Below are positions 7,680 to 14,347 of a stretch of 23,986 nucleotides of DNA, one piece after another (within the stretch, counting starts at the first letter, position 1; each line of letters opens with the position of its first letter). Both the position numbers and the translations under genes were made by a program. Below the pieces are notes generated by a model. The model made no database searches. It was not told where the DNA came from and saw only the letters and a program-made list of their open reading frames with translations. The DNA is from JAYFQF01 sp034927285 (lineage in GTDB: Bacteria; Bacillota; Peptococcia; DRI-13; UBA5745): assembly GCA_034927285.1 (NCBI GenBank), contig JAYFQF010000046.1, positions 1 through 23,986 on the forward strand, in the 5' to 3' direction.

Positions 7680-7723
7680 TTGAAAAAAACGGAGAAAGAA
7701 GTATAATAGTTGATAATATCAAC
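7680..7723 (+). promoter_or_regulatory. Promoter and palindromic operator of the MarR-GNAT gene
   Basis: TTGAAA (7680-7685), a 16-bp spacer and a perfect TATAAT (7702-7707) form the promoter. Immediately after the -10 box lies GTTGATAATATCAAC (7709-7723), a perfect palindrome with 7-bp arms, the size and style of MarR-family operators. Placed over the expected +1, it would block transcription when bound. Autorepression by the encoded MarR domain is the obvious reading. Confidence 0.75.
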
Positions 7724-7739
7724 TAATCTGGAGGCGGGG

Positions 7740-8666
7740 ATGAATAACGAAGAAATAGTGAGAAAAGAGATAAGGCTGCTGGTAAGGGAATTAGGTCTGC
7801 TGAATCACGATTGCCTTAATTCAGGCTTAACACTGGCCCAAGCCTACATATTAAACTATCTGAAGCAAAACGGCCGGACTCCTTTTAATGAATTGCTGAT
7901 AAACCTGGGCATTGACAAGGCTTCACTCAGCAGAATCGTCGGCGGCCTGGAGGCTAAAAATTACCTGGAACTAAAAAGGGCTGAAGAAGATAAGCGAATG
8001 AAGGATCTTTGCCTTCTGCCCTTAGGGTTGAACGCTATAAATGACGGAGACGACAAAGCAAATACATTCATGAAGGAAATTTTGGCTCTGGGGGACGGCG
8101 AGGATATCGATAATCTTGTCAGGGCCTTTCGCGCGTTTCGGATTCTGACATTAAAAAACAATCTGAAAAAGAATGATTCCAGAATTACGGTTGAAAGAGT
8201 TTCCGAAAACTATATGGCGGAGACCATAAAATTAGCGACAGAGGTATTTACTGACGAGCAGGGTATTCCTGCGGAATTGGTGCCGCTGGCTGCTGATTTA
8301 GAGCCGGTCTGGTGGTGCGCAAGGGCGGGGGAAGACATTATTGGAGCAGTGGCGGCCTGGAAAGAAAACGATGAATGGAAATGGGGAAGATTTTCTGTGG
8401 ATAAACGATTGCGAGGGATCGGCATTGGTCAAAAAATCGCGATTTATTCATTGAAAGAAATCTTCGGCCGGTATACCGACGAATTATATATCGGAGCGAG
8501 AGAAGTGACGGTAAGGATGTTTAAAAAGTTTGGCTGCAAAATTATTGGGGAAACCAAAGATTTTTATGGGGAAACGATAACGCCGATACTATTAACCAAA
8601 GATTCGTTTGCTGAATATTTGACTAAAAGCAATGTCTGGACAAAAGCCGTTCCCCGCGGCATGTAA
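7740..8666 (+). CDS. MarR-GNAT fusion: MarR-type regulator with acetyltransferase domain
   Basis: 308 aa from ATG 7740, with GGAGGCGGG just upstream. Residues 1-145 are a MarR winged helix (LTLAQAYILNYLKQNGRTPF, GIDKASLSRIVGGLEAKNYL, then the wing KRAEEDKRMKDLCLLPLG). Residues ~155-290 are a GNAT acetyltransferase with acetyl-CoA loop RLRGIGIGQ and a C-terminal FKKFGCKIIGETKDFYGE block. Fusions of this kind are known in bacteria and link transcription control with acetylation of a small molecule or protein; the substrate here is unknown. A palindromic operator sits on its own promoter. The gene is followed by an MFS efflux remnant, which may once have been its target. It is cytosolic. Confidence 0.85.
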   Translation: MNNEEIVRKEIRLLVRELGLLNHDCLNSGLTLAQAYILNYLKQNGRTPFNELLINLGIDKASLSRIVGGLEAKNYLELKRAEEDKRMKDLCLLPLGLNAINDGDDKANTFMKEILALGDGEDIDNLVRAFRAFRILTLKNNLKKNDSRITVERVSENYMAETIKLATEVFTDEQGIPAELVPLAADLEPVWWCARAGEDIIGAVAAWKENDEWKWGRFSVDKRLRGIGIGQKIAIYSLKEIFGRYTDELYIGAREVTVRMFKKFGCKIIGETKDFYGETITPILLTKDSFAEYLTKSNVWTKAVPRGM

Positions 8667-8814
8667 AATAGCCCGGTGTCTCAGAAAATGGCGGTATTAT
8701 CCGCCGGAGGTTATGGGCAAAGTCTTTTCGCTTTTGATGACGGCTATGACTTTTGCCATGCCCTTCGGCTTATTGGTGGCCGGTCCCGTTGCCGATGGGC
8801 AGAAAAATATTTGA
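8667..8814 (+). pseudogene. MFS efflux transporter C-terminal fragment
   Basis: In the frame ending at 8814, PPEVMGKVFSLLMTAMTFAM and PFGLLVAGPVAD match the loop and following helix of MFS drug-efflux proteins (PPExxGRVxSLxxTxxxxAxPLGLLxAGPxA). Just before, SQKMA appears in a different frame, consistent with a frameshift near 8695. Only one membrane helix is left and there is no start codon context. The remnant lies between a MarR-type and a TipA/Mta-type regulator, both classes that commonly govern multidrug efflux. Confidence 0.6.
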
Positions 8815-8821
8815 TAAGCTA

Positions 8822-8852
8822 TTGACATTGACGTAACGTAATCGTTTATAGT
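8822..8852 (+). promoter_or_regulatory. MerR-type promoter with 19-bp spacer
   Basis: TTGACA (8822-8827) and TATAGT (8847-8852) are separated by 19 bp, the over-long spacer typical of promoters activated by MerR-family proteins through DNA twisting. The spacer carries an imperfect dyad built from ACGT half-sites (ATTGACGT/ACGTAAT). It lies 22 bp upstream of the TipA-type gene, so autoactivation is likely. Confidence 0.7.
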
Positions 8853-8874
8853 GGCGTTGTAAGGGGGTGAATCC

Positions 8875-9630
8875 ATGGAATACACGATCAATAAGCTGGC
8901 AAAACTGGCCGGCGTCAGCGCCAGAACTCTGCGGTATTACGATGAATTGGGGCTGCTTTCCCCCGCCCGGGTCAGCGCAAACGGGTATCGGATATATGGG
9001 CAAAAGGAAATCGACCGGCTCCAGCAGATCCTTTTTTACCGTGAACTGGGCGTACCCCTGGTGGAGATCGGACAGATTCTGGAATCAAAGGATTTTGACG
9101 GGTTTTCGGCGCTTCAGAATCATTTGGCCGCCCTGCTTGCCAAACGCCGGCAGTTGGATTTGCTGATTGCCAATGTCGAGAAGACCATAAGAGCCAGGAA
9201 AGGAGAAATCATGATGAGCGACCAGGAGAAATTCGAAGGTTTCCTTCAAAAGCTGATTGACGATAACGAAAGACAGTTTGGAGAGGAAATCCGGACAAAA
9301 TACGGCGAGGAGCGGCTCAATCGTTCCAATGCCCGGGTTTTGAACATGAGCCGCCGTCAGTACGCCGAACTGGAGCAGCTGACGACAGAACTTAACGAAA
9401 CCCTCAAGGCTGCCTTTCAGCAAGGCGATCCGGCCGGCGAACTGGCGCAAAAGGCCTGCGGGCTGCATAAAAAGTGGCTGTGCTGCTATTGGGATAAGTA
9501 CAGCAAAGAGGCGCACGTTGGTTTGACGCAGATGTATGTGAACGATCCGCGCTTTACCGCGTATTATGACAAAATTGCTCCCGGCTGCACGGCCTTCCTG
9601 CGGGATGCGGTGGCGATATACTGTCAATAA
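8875..9630 (+). CDS. MerR-family activator with TipAS ligand-binding domain (TipA/Mta-like)
   Basis: 251 aa, ATG 8875 after GGGGGTGA. Residues 1-70 are the MerR winged helix (YTINKLAKLAGVSARTLRYY, DELGLLSPARV, NGYRIYG). A dimerisation coiled coil follows (about 75-112), then a TipAS-type all-helical domain (about 113-251) with WDKYSKEAHVGLTQMYVNDP and RFTAYYDKIAPGCTAFL. Such proteins sense structurally varied antibiotics or other hydrophobic ligands and switch on their own gene and efflux genes. The 19-bp-spacer promoter just upstream supports autoactivation. An internal ribosome site and in-frame ATG at 9211 would yield the ligand-binding domain alone. The nearby MFS scrap may be a lost target. 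Confidence 0.88.
   Translation: MEYTINKLAKLAGVSARTLRYYDELGLLSPARVSANGYRIYGQKEIDRLQQILFYRELGVPLVEIGQILESKDFDGFSALQNHLAALLAKRRQLDLLIANVEKTIRARKGEIMMSDQEKFEGFLQKLIDDNERQFGEEIRTKYGEERLNRSNARVLNMSRRQYAELEQLTTELNETLKAAFQQGDPAGELAQKACGLHKKWLCCYWDKYSKEAHVGLTQMYVNDPRFTAYYDKIAPGCTAFLRDAVAIYCQ
9199..9216 (+). promoter_or_regulatory. Internal ribosome site and start for a TipAS-like short form
   Basis: AAAGGAG (9199-9205) is followed after 5 bases by ATGATG (9211-9216), in frame with the activator gene and exactly where its coiled coil ends. Translation from here would give a 139-residue protein holding only the TipAS domain. Streptomyces tipA is known to make both TipAL and TipAS from one gene in this way. 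Confidence 0.55.
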
Positions 9631-9688
9631 CTTAACATAGAAATGGCGCTTTGCCCTTTTTTATACCGCTGCCGGGGCATACGGCGCT

Positions 9689-9732
9689 TACATCAACCAA
9701 AGCATAAACGTTTACATCACCCAATGCATAAA
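9689..9732 (+). repeat. 20-nt imperfect direct repeat, period 24
   Basis: TACATCAACCAAAGCATAAA (9689-9708) recurs as TACATCACCCAATGCATAAA (9713-9732) with two mismatches. It lies between the TipA-type gene and its terminator. No function is evident. Confidence 0.6.
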
Positions 9733-9733
9733 G

Positions 9734-9767
9734 AAGAGGCCCAAACCACTGGTTTGGACCTCTTTTT
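9734..9767. terminator. Terminator between the convergent TipA-type and bfr genes
   Basis: AAGAGG-c-CCAAACC (9734-9747) pairs with GGTTTGG-a-CCTCTT (9751-9764), a 13-bp stem with one mismatch and a 3-nt loop, followed by T5 on the plus strand. It ends the TipA-type transcript. The minus-strand side has only a short, interrupted T-run, so termination of bfr here is possible but weaker. Confidence 0.8.
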
Positions 9768-9803
9768 GCAGCCTGTTTCAATAAAATACCTGATCCAAAA
9801 TAC

Positions 9804-10271
9804 CTAATCCACTTGAGTTGTCAGGAAGATGGGCAGGGTCATTTGCTCGATCTGATTCTGGAGCTCCTCAAGTTCATCCATATGACGATCTTCGTCATTA
9901 AGGATTTGTACCAGGATATCCCGGGTGGCGTAGTCCCGCAGCTCTCCTGCAAGGATGATAGCCTCGTTATAAGCCTTGATGGCGCCGACTTCAGCAACCC
10001 GATCATTTTCAACCTGTTTGGGAACGTCGCTGCCGATATTGATGTTATTCAATTTGCTCACGACCGGGATGCCCTCGAGAAATAGAATTCTTCCGATCAG
10101 TTTTTCAGCATGCTTCATTTCATCGATCGCCCGTTTTTCAAAGCCCTGGTGCAGCTTGCCGTAACCCCAATCCTCACACATTTCCGCATGGACAATGTAT
10201 TGGTTTATCGAGGTTAACTCATCAGCAAGCAAAAAATTTAAGGCGTCAATCAGTTTGGGATCTCCCTTCAT
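9804..10271 (-). CDS. bfr: Bacterioferritin
   Basis: 155 aa, normal length for the family, from ATG 10271 with AAAGGAG upstream. All ferroxidase ligands known from E. coli Bfr are present at the same numbers: Glu18, Glu51, His54, Glu94, Glu127 and His130. Met52, the axial ligand of the inter-subunit haem, is also conserved (IDEMKHA), which separates it from plain ferritin. It forms a 24-subunit cage in the cytosol that oxidises Fe(II) and stores ferric mineral, lowering free iron and peroxide stress. It is a single-gene transcript with a consensus promoter at 10426-10454 and a ~145-nt leader. Confidence 0.95.
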   Translation of the reverse strand: MKGDPKLIDALNFLLADELTSINQYIVHAEMCEDWGYGKLHQGFEKRAIDEMKHAEKLIGRILFLEGIPVVSKLNNINIGSDVPKQVENDRVAEVGAIKAYNEAIILAGELRDYATRDILVQILNDEDRHMDELEELQNQIEQMTLPIFLTTQVD

Positions 10272-10387
10272 TGTAAAAACTCCTTTCTTTTTTCCTCGCC
10301 GCAGAACGGCGTGAAGTGCATATCAATCCGGGATAAAACGGAATTCCCGGGAACTGTTTGGTCACAGCCGGCATAATCTCGGTTAAA

Positions 10388-10454
10388 GTCTGATTTCCAT
10401 TGAAAATCAGACAACTTATTCTATAATTATATGAATTTTATATTCCCTTGTCAA
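10388..10454 (-). promoter_or_regulatory. bfr promoter with dyad in the early leader
   Basis: On the minus strand, a perfect TTGACA (10454-10449) and a perfect TATAAT (10431-10426) are 17 bp apart. The -10 lies in the palindrome TATAATTATA (10422-10431). Just past the expected +1 is a perfect 9-bp inverted repeat, GTCTGATTT (10388-10396) and AAATCAGAC (10404-10412), with a 7-nt gap. It may be an operator or a leader hairpin. It does not match the usual Fur or PerR consensus. Confidence 0.75.
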
Positions 10455-10966
10455 CCGACAGGCGCTATTATTTTTCCAGGCAAAGGAAATCTTTCTTCCC
10501 CAGGTATTGCGGATGAAAAATTTTGATGCCTTTATTTTCATGCAAAATTAAATTATAATAATAGAGGATTCCCCGATGGATCGGTCACAGATTCATAACC
10601 GGTTGATTGTCTCATGTGACCGAAACCGACACCGCGATCCGCCCGACCCCGCAACCGACACTCCTGCCGGATTTTCCCCGATCAGGGCCTCTTTACGCTG
10701 ACTCTGACCGGTTTTTTTAATTCATCCTTGATTCCACCCTGGTTTAACTGTATGATCTTCTTGTATGTATTGTTGGATATCTCGAATCGGTTTGTCTTTG
10801 AGTGCGGAATTTTGGATAAAAGGTAATACAGGATGAACCCCGGGCCTTATCACTTTATCGCTGAATCTTACTGCCAGGATCATACCGGCCTGATGCGATC
10901 GTTTTGACCGGCCAAGGCATGCGGAGGAGGAGGTTCTTCTACAAAAAAATGAGTAGGTGACAACTA
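10455..10966. other. Gene-poor region between bfr and the HD-GYP gene
   Basis: No convincing gene. An 8-bp perfect inverted repeat, CGGTCACA (10582-10589) and TGTGACCG (10615-10622), is present. On the minus strand an open frame (10722-10900 part) reads protein-like near its end (ALKDKPIRDIQQYIQEDHTV), but it has no recognisable start and its upstream part only shadows the HD-GYP gene. It may be a decayed gene tail. The GC-rich stretch 10600-10700 gives Arg/Gly/Val-rich translations of no recognised family. Confidence 0.4.
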
Positions 10967-11974
10967 ATGCGGTATTTACCCATTGAAAAAATCCATGAGA
11001 ACTCCATATTGGCAAGCCCGATTTATAATGACCAGGGGAACATTTTGCTGAATGCAAACGCTGTGTTGAAACGTTCTTTTCTTGATAAATTATCCGTCCG
11101 CGGCTATGGAGGATTGTATATTTATGATGAAATATCCGAAGGCGTCGCTGTAAAAGAGATGTTGTCCAATGAGCTGCGGATGAAAGCAATGAATTCGCTG
11201 AAGACCTTGAATTTGGACGCCTGCAGAGCGGTGGCCAATTCCCTTGTGGACGAGCTTTTGAATCAATCGGATATCTCCATCGATATGGTAAATGTCGCCG
11301 CCTTTGACAACTATATATACGTGCATTGCATTAATGTCGCGGTGCTGTCCGTTATTGTGGGAATCGGGGCAGGCTTAAACGTTGCGAATTTAAGACAGCT
11401 TTCCCAGGCGGCCCTGCTTCACGATATCGGCAAACTCAGCATAAGCCTGGATATCCTGAACAAAAAGGATAAATTAACCGACGAAGAGATGCGGATTATT
11501 CGTTGCCATCCGGAAGAAGGGTATAATATCGTTAAGAATAATATACGGATTTCTGCCCTGGTCAAAAACGCTATCCTTTCCCATCATGAAAACGAGGACG
11601 GCAGCGGATATCCCCGTTGCCTTAAAAGTGAGAAAATCCATCATTATGCTAAAATTATTCATGTTTGCGACGTATACGACGCCCTGGTATCAAACAGGGC
11701 GTACAGAAGGGCCATGAATCCGGCGGAGGCTCTGGAATACCTGATGGGTAATTGCTGGATCATGTTTGATGTTGAATATGTAAAAAAGCTCATGGAATAT
11801 GTATCGCCTTATCCCACCGGAATCACCGTAGAGCTGTCAAACGGCAAACAGGCTCTCGTGATCCGGCAGAACAATGAGCATAGGGTCAGGCCGGTAGTTG
11901 TGGTGATCGACACAAAAGAAGAAATTGATTTAATGAAGGTTCTGGACCTGACGATCATAAAGATATTGACCTGA
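10967..11974 (+). CDS. HD-GYP domain phosphodiesterase (putative cyclic-di-GMP)
   Basis: 335 aa, ATG 10967 with GTAGGTGA about 8 bases upstream. Residues 1-90 form a small N-terminal domain of the kind often found before HD-GYP. The catalytic part spans about 110-275: an early His (YVHCINVAVLS), LLHDIGK with the HD pair, the CHPEEG His, the double His of LSHHENEDGSGYPR (the HHExxDGxGYP signature), then HVCDVYDALVSNRAYR. These residues bind the metal centre that hydrolyses c-di-GMP to GMP or pGpG. No receiver or membrane segment is present, so it acts in the cytosol with unknown input. A ~60-residue C-terminal beta-rich tail follows the core. It appears to be transcribed alone. Confidence 0.88.
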   Translation: MRYLPIEKIHENSILASPIYNDQGNILLNANAVLKRSFLDKLSVRGYGGLYIYDEISEGVAVKEMLSNELRMKAMNSLKTLNLDACRAVANSLVDELLNQSDISIDMVNVAAFDNYIYVHCINVAVLSVIVGIGAGLNVANLRQLSQAALLHDIGKLSISLDILNKKDKLTDEEMRIIRCHPEEGYNIVKNNIRISALVKNAILSHHENEDGSGYPRCLKSEKIHHYAKIIHVCDVYDALVSNRAYRRAMNPAEALEYLMGNCWIMFDVEYVKKLMEYVSPYPTGITVELSNGKQALVIRQNNEHRVRPVVVVIDTKEEIDLMKVLDLTIIKILT

Positions 11975-12032
11975 CCGGAAGCCGGGACCGGGGAAAACAG
12001 GATACTTCTGGCGCTGTTCAAAACCGCGGAAA

Positions 12033-12050
12033 CAAGATATAATTATCTTG
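12033..12050 (+). promoter_or_regulatory. Possible promoter -10 within a palindrome, before the GerMN lipoprotein
   Basis: CAAGATA (12033-12039) and TATCTTG (12044-12050) form a perfect 7-bp inverted repeat around TAAT. TATAAT lies within it at 12038-12043. The -35 is poor (TGTTCA at 12015-12020, 17 bp away). The palindrome may be an operator. Confidence 0.4.
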
Positions 12051-12090
12051 ACGGCTGCCGGGGCGGCCGCCGCCAAGGAGGTAACTGATA

Positions 12091-12708
12091 ATGAAACGTA
12101 AATTTATGTTCACGATTTTGCTGATCCTTTTGTCCTTACTGACGCTGGCCTTTGCCGGCTGTACCGACAAGGAGGAAGGCACCGGAAATCCCGGTCAGAG
12201 ACAGCCGGCAGAAAACGGCGGGAACGGGGAAGCCGGCGGCGCCGGCGGAGAAAATGATCCGGAAGGAGAAGCCGCCAGGCCCGATACGGCCGCGTATACT
12301 TACGAAGGGGGCGTCATCCGCTTGAAAGCCTACGACGCGGCCCTTGACGCGGTAAATGATTACGAATATAAAATCCCTCAGGGAGAAGAGACCACCCTGT
12401 ATACCGTGCTGGACGCCTATAATGAAGTGTATGTGATCCCCGTGCTGGAAAGCCAGGGTATCCGGGCCAACAGCATCACTTTGGAAGACGGCCTTTTGGC
12501 CGTCGACTGCGATCAGAGTATTTACGGAAACTACGGCAGCGGTACGGAACTGCATTTGTTGAGAAATCTCTTTTACGCGTTTTTTGAAAATATTCCGGAA
12601 ATCGAAAATATTACCATCAGCGTGGATGGCAAGGCTTATGAAAGCGGTCATATCATGTATGAGCTGGGCGAGAAAATTTCCCGGGACAGCGTCTATCAGG
12701 AAGGCTGA
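12091..12708 (+). CDS. GerMN-domain lipoprotein
   Basis: 205 aa, ATG 12091 behind AAGGAGGTAA. The signal peptide MKRKFMFTILLILLSLLTLA ends in the lipobox FAGC, so it is a membrane-anchored lipoprotein. A low-complexity Gly/Glu/Pro spacer (about 30-65) leads to a C-terminal domain with DGLLAVDCDQSIYGNYGSGT, ELHLLRNLFYAFFENIPEIE and ISVDGKAYESG. This is the pattern of GerMN domains, which occur in the spore-germination and sporulation lipoprotein GerM. The C-terminal SLH or amidase partners seen in some family members are absent. It is followed 47 bases later by thpR, so the two may share a transcript. A direct role in sporulation is inference. Confidence 0.7.
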   Translation: MKRKFMFTILLILLSLLTLAFAGCTDKEEGTGNPGQRQPAENGGNGEAGGAGGENDPEGEAARPDTAAYTYEGGVIRLKAYDAALDAVNDYEYKIPQGEETTLYTVLDAYNEVYVIPVLESQGIRANSITLEDGLLAVDCDQSIYGNYGSGTELHLLRNLFYAFFENIPEIENITISVDGKAYESGHIMYELGEKISRDSVYQEG

Positions 12709-12755
12709 TTCCTTTTGATCGGGCATTTGCGGCCGGCAAAGTAAGGGAGAAGAAG

Positions 12756-13283
12756 ATGCGGCTTTTTATCGCCATCACGTTTGAGGAAGAAATTAAAAAA
12801 ATGCTGGCGGAGTTCGGCGGCCGGCTGGAAGCCGCCGGGATAAAAGGCCGCTTTTCCGCTGAGGAAAATATTCATTTGACGCTGGCCTTTCTCGGGGAAA
12901 GCCGGAGGGAGGCGGAACTTTGCCGTATTCTGGGTTCTTTGGAGGGGGCCGCCTTCCCTCTGGAAAGCGGCGTCTTAGGCCGGTTCAGAAAGCAGGGAGG
13001 GGACGTGCTTTGGCTGGGACTGAAAAAAAGCCAGGCTTTGGGCGCCCTCTACGGCCAATTGGTTGAGAAGCTGGCCGGCGCCGGCTTTGCTTTGGAGGAG
13101 CGCCCTTACCAGCCCCATATTACCTTAGGCCGGCAGGTCTGCTTTCCTTCGGAAAGTCTTTTTTACGAATTCCAGAAGAACGGTCCATGGTTCAGAACTG
13201 AAGCGAACCGCGTAAGCCTGATGGAATCCTGCCGTGCCGGCGGAAGGCTGGTTTATCGGGAACGTTTCCGCGCGGAGCTTTAA
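12756..13283 (+). CDS. thpR: RNA 2',3'-cyclic phosphodiesterase
   Basis: 175 aa, ATG 12756 after AAGGGAGAAG. It begins with the family's MRLFIAI and has the two catalytic HxTx motifs of the 2H phosphoesterase fold: HLTL (in NIHLTLAFLGE) and HITL (in PYQPHITLGR). ThpR (formerly LigT) opens 2',3'-cyclic phosphates at RNA ends to 2'-phosphates in vitro; its physiological role is unclear. It is cytosolic. It lies between the GerMN lipoprotein and a 35-codon frame that begins 16 bases after its stop. Confidence 0.92.
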   Translation: MRLFIAITFEEEIKKMLAEFGGRLEAAGIKGRFSAEENIHLTLAFLGESRREAELCRILGSLEGAAFPLESGVLGRFRKQGGDVLWLGLKKSQALGALYGQLVEKLAGAGFALEERPYQPHITLGRQVCFPSESLFYEFQKNGPWFRTEANRVSLMESCRAGGRLVYRERFRAEL

Positions 13284-13299
13284 CAAGGAGGGATGGTTC

Positions 13300-13407
13300 A
13301 TGGGCAAAAGAATCCGGCTGGTAATCGCCCTGGGCTATGCCGCCCAGGCTAAACTGAGGACGAAAAGGCGTAAGGAAATTTCCGAAATACTCAAGATCCT
13401 TGAATAA
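13300..13407 (+). CDS. 35-codon nitroreductase-tail-like small ORF
   Basis: ATG 13300 has an excellent AAGGAGG upstream. The product, MGKRIRLVIALGYAAQ then AKLRTKRRKEISEILKILE, resembles the C-terminal strand and helix of nitroreductase-family flavoproteins (xxxxVIALGYxxxxxxRxKKRKxLxEIL). No remaining nitroreductase sequence lies upstream, because thpR ends 17 bases before. It is either a 3' remnant that has gained a start signal or a genuine small basic protein. A short helical peptide of this kind could still be made. Confidence 0.45.
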   Translation: MGKRIRLVIALGYAAQAKLRTKRRKEISEILKILE

Positions 13408-13463
13408 CAGACATTCGCCTGTCTCTTCGGCCGGAAGCCCCCGGGCCGGGCACGGGCCGTAAG

Positions 13464-13535
13464 ATCCGGAGGAATTTGCCCGGAAGTATTATCCGGAGGA
13501 ATTTGCTCAAGGCAGTTATCTGGGGGTAAATACAT
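13464..13535 (+). repeat. Degenerate 27-bp tandem repeat, three copies
   Basis: ATCCGGAGGAATTTGC begins at 13464 and 13491 (identical for 16 bases) and a weaker copy (ATCTGGGGGTAAAT) begins at 13518, all exactly 27 bp apart. A 27-bp period equals nine codons, and the minus strand reads repeated IPPDNTSGQ-like units. No gene can be assigned. Confidence 0.6.
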
Positions 13536-13547
13536 AGCATAATACTT

Positions 13548-13584
13548 AAAAACGCAGCAGGCCTGATCTGCTGCGTTTTTTTTT
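13548..13584. terminator. Bidirectional terminator
   Basis: A perfect 10-bp stem, AACGCAGCAG (13551-13560) and CTGCTGCGTT (13568-13577), is flanked by an A-run on the left and T9 on the right. It sits between plus-strand thpR/small ORF and the minus-strand HAD gene that ends at 13617, so it can serve both. Confidence 0.9.
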
Positions 13585-13616
13585 ATGGCCGGCCGGGAGT
13601 GCCGGTTAAGGGCGGT

Positions 13617-14294
13617 CTACCCTTGAGCAAAGAGCCGATCCGGTTCTTCCAGCAGCAGCTCTTTCAGCTGCCCTACGCCGGCGGCCAGATAATCGGCGCC
13701 GGCCCCGCGCAATTCTTCCTCGCTGCCGTAGCCGTAAAGGACGCCGATGGATTCCAGCCCGCATTTTTTTGCTCCGATGATATCATGCCGGCGGTCGCCG
13801 ATCATTACCGCCTGATTAAGGTTTGCCACCCCCAGCTCTCCCAGGGCGTATGCGATAACCTCCGCTTTTATTACCCGGGTCCCGTCCAGGTTGCTGCCGG
13901 CGATCGTGTCGAAATAGGCGGCCAGATGAAAATGCTCCAGAATCTGGCGGGCAAAAACCTCCGGCTTGGAGGTGGCCAAAAGCACCAATCTGCCTTGGGC
14001 CTTCAAGGCGGCCAGCAACTGAGGGATGCCGGCATAGACCCGGTTTTCAAAGATACCTTTCACCGCGAAATATTCCCTGTACTTTTTTATCGCAAGAAGA
14101 GCCTGGTCCTGGCTGAATCCGTAGTACTCCCGGAAGGAATCGGTCAGCGGCGGACCGATGAACGCGCATAAAGCGGTTTTGTCTTCCACCTGGATGCCAA
14201 AGGCAGCCAGGGCGTAAGCTACGGAATTGGTGATGCCCACCATGGGGTCGGTGAGGGTGCCGTCCAGATCAAATAAGATGTACCGTTTGTTCAT
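13617..14294 (-). CDS. HAD-family hydrolase (phosphoglycolate phosphatase/5'-nucleotidase-like)
   Basis: 225 aa, ATG 14294 with AAAGGAAT upstream. Motif I FDLDGTLTD supplies the nucleophile Asp and the acid/base Asp. An alpha-helical cap follows (GITNSVAYALAAFGI, FREYYGF). Motif II is LLATSKP, motif III is the Lys in RVIKAEV, and motif IV is GDRRHDIIGAK with the metal Asp residues. The layout is that of the Gph-like subgroup, which dephosphorylates phosphoglycolate, nucleotides or sugar phosphates; the actual substrate cannot be read. It is cytosolic. It is downstream of the metal ATPase on the same strand with a ~50-base gap, so it may be co-transcribed. Confidence 0.85.
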   Translation of the reverse strand: MNKRYILFDLDGTLTDPMVGITNSVAYALAAFGIQVEDKTALCAFIGPPLTDSFREYYGFSQDQALLAIKKYREYFAVKGIFENRVYAGIPQLLAALKAQGRLVLLATSKPEVFARQILEHFHLAAYFDTIAGSNLDGTRVIKAEVIAYALGELGVANLNQAVMIGDRRHDIIGAKKCGLESIGVLYGYGSEEELRGAGADYLAAGVGQLKELLLEEPDRLFAQG

Positions 14295-14347
14295 GACAGG
14301 ATTCCTTTCAGGGCAGAGTACGTTCAGGCGGAACGCCCTTCAATTTT

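Noticed and set aside
9689..9732. CRISPR array
   Set aside because: Only two repeat units with a 4-base gap and no spacer-sized unique sequence.
10722..11189. 155-codon minus-strand frame before and into the HD-GYP gene
   Set aside because: More than half lies opposite the HD-GYP coding sequence and no start signal is present; only its tail is kept as an open question.
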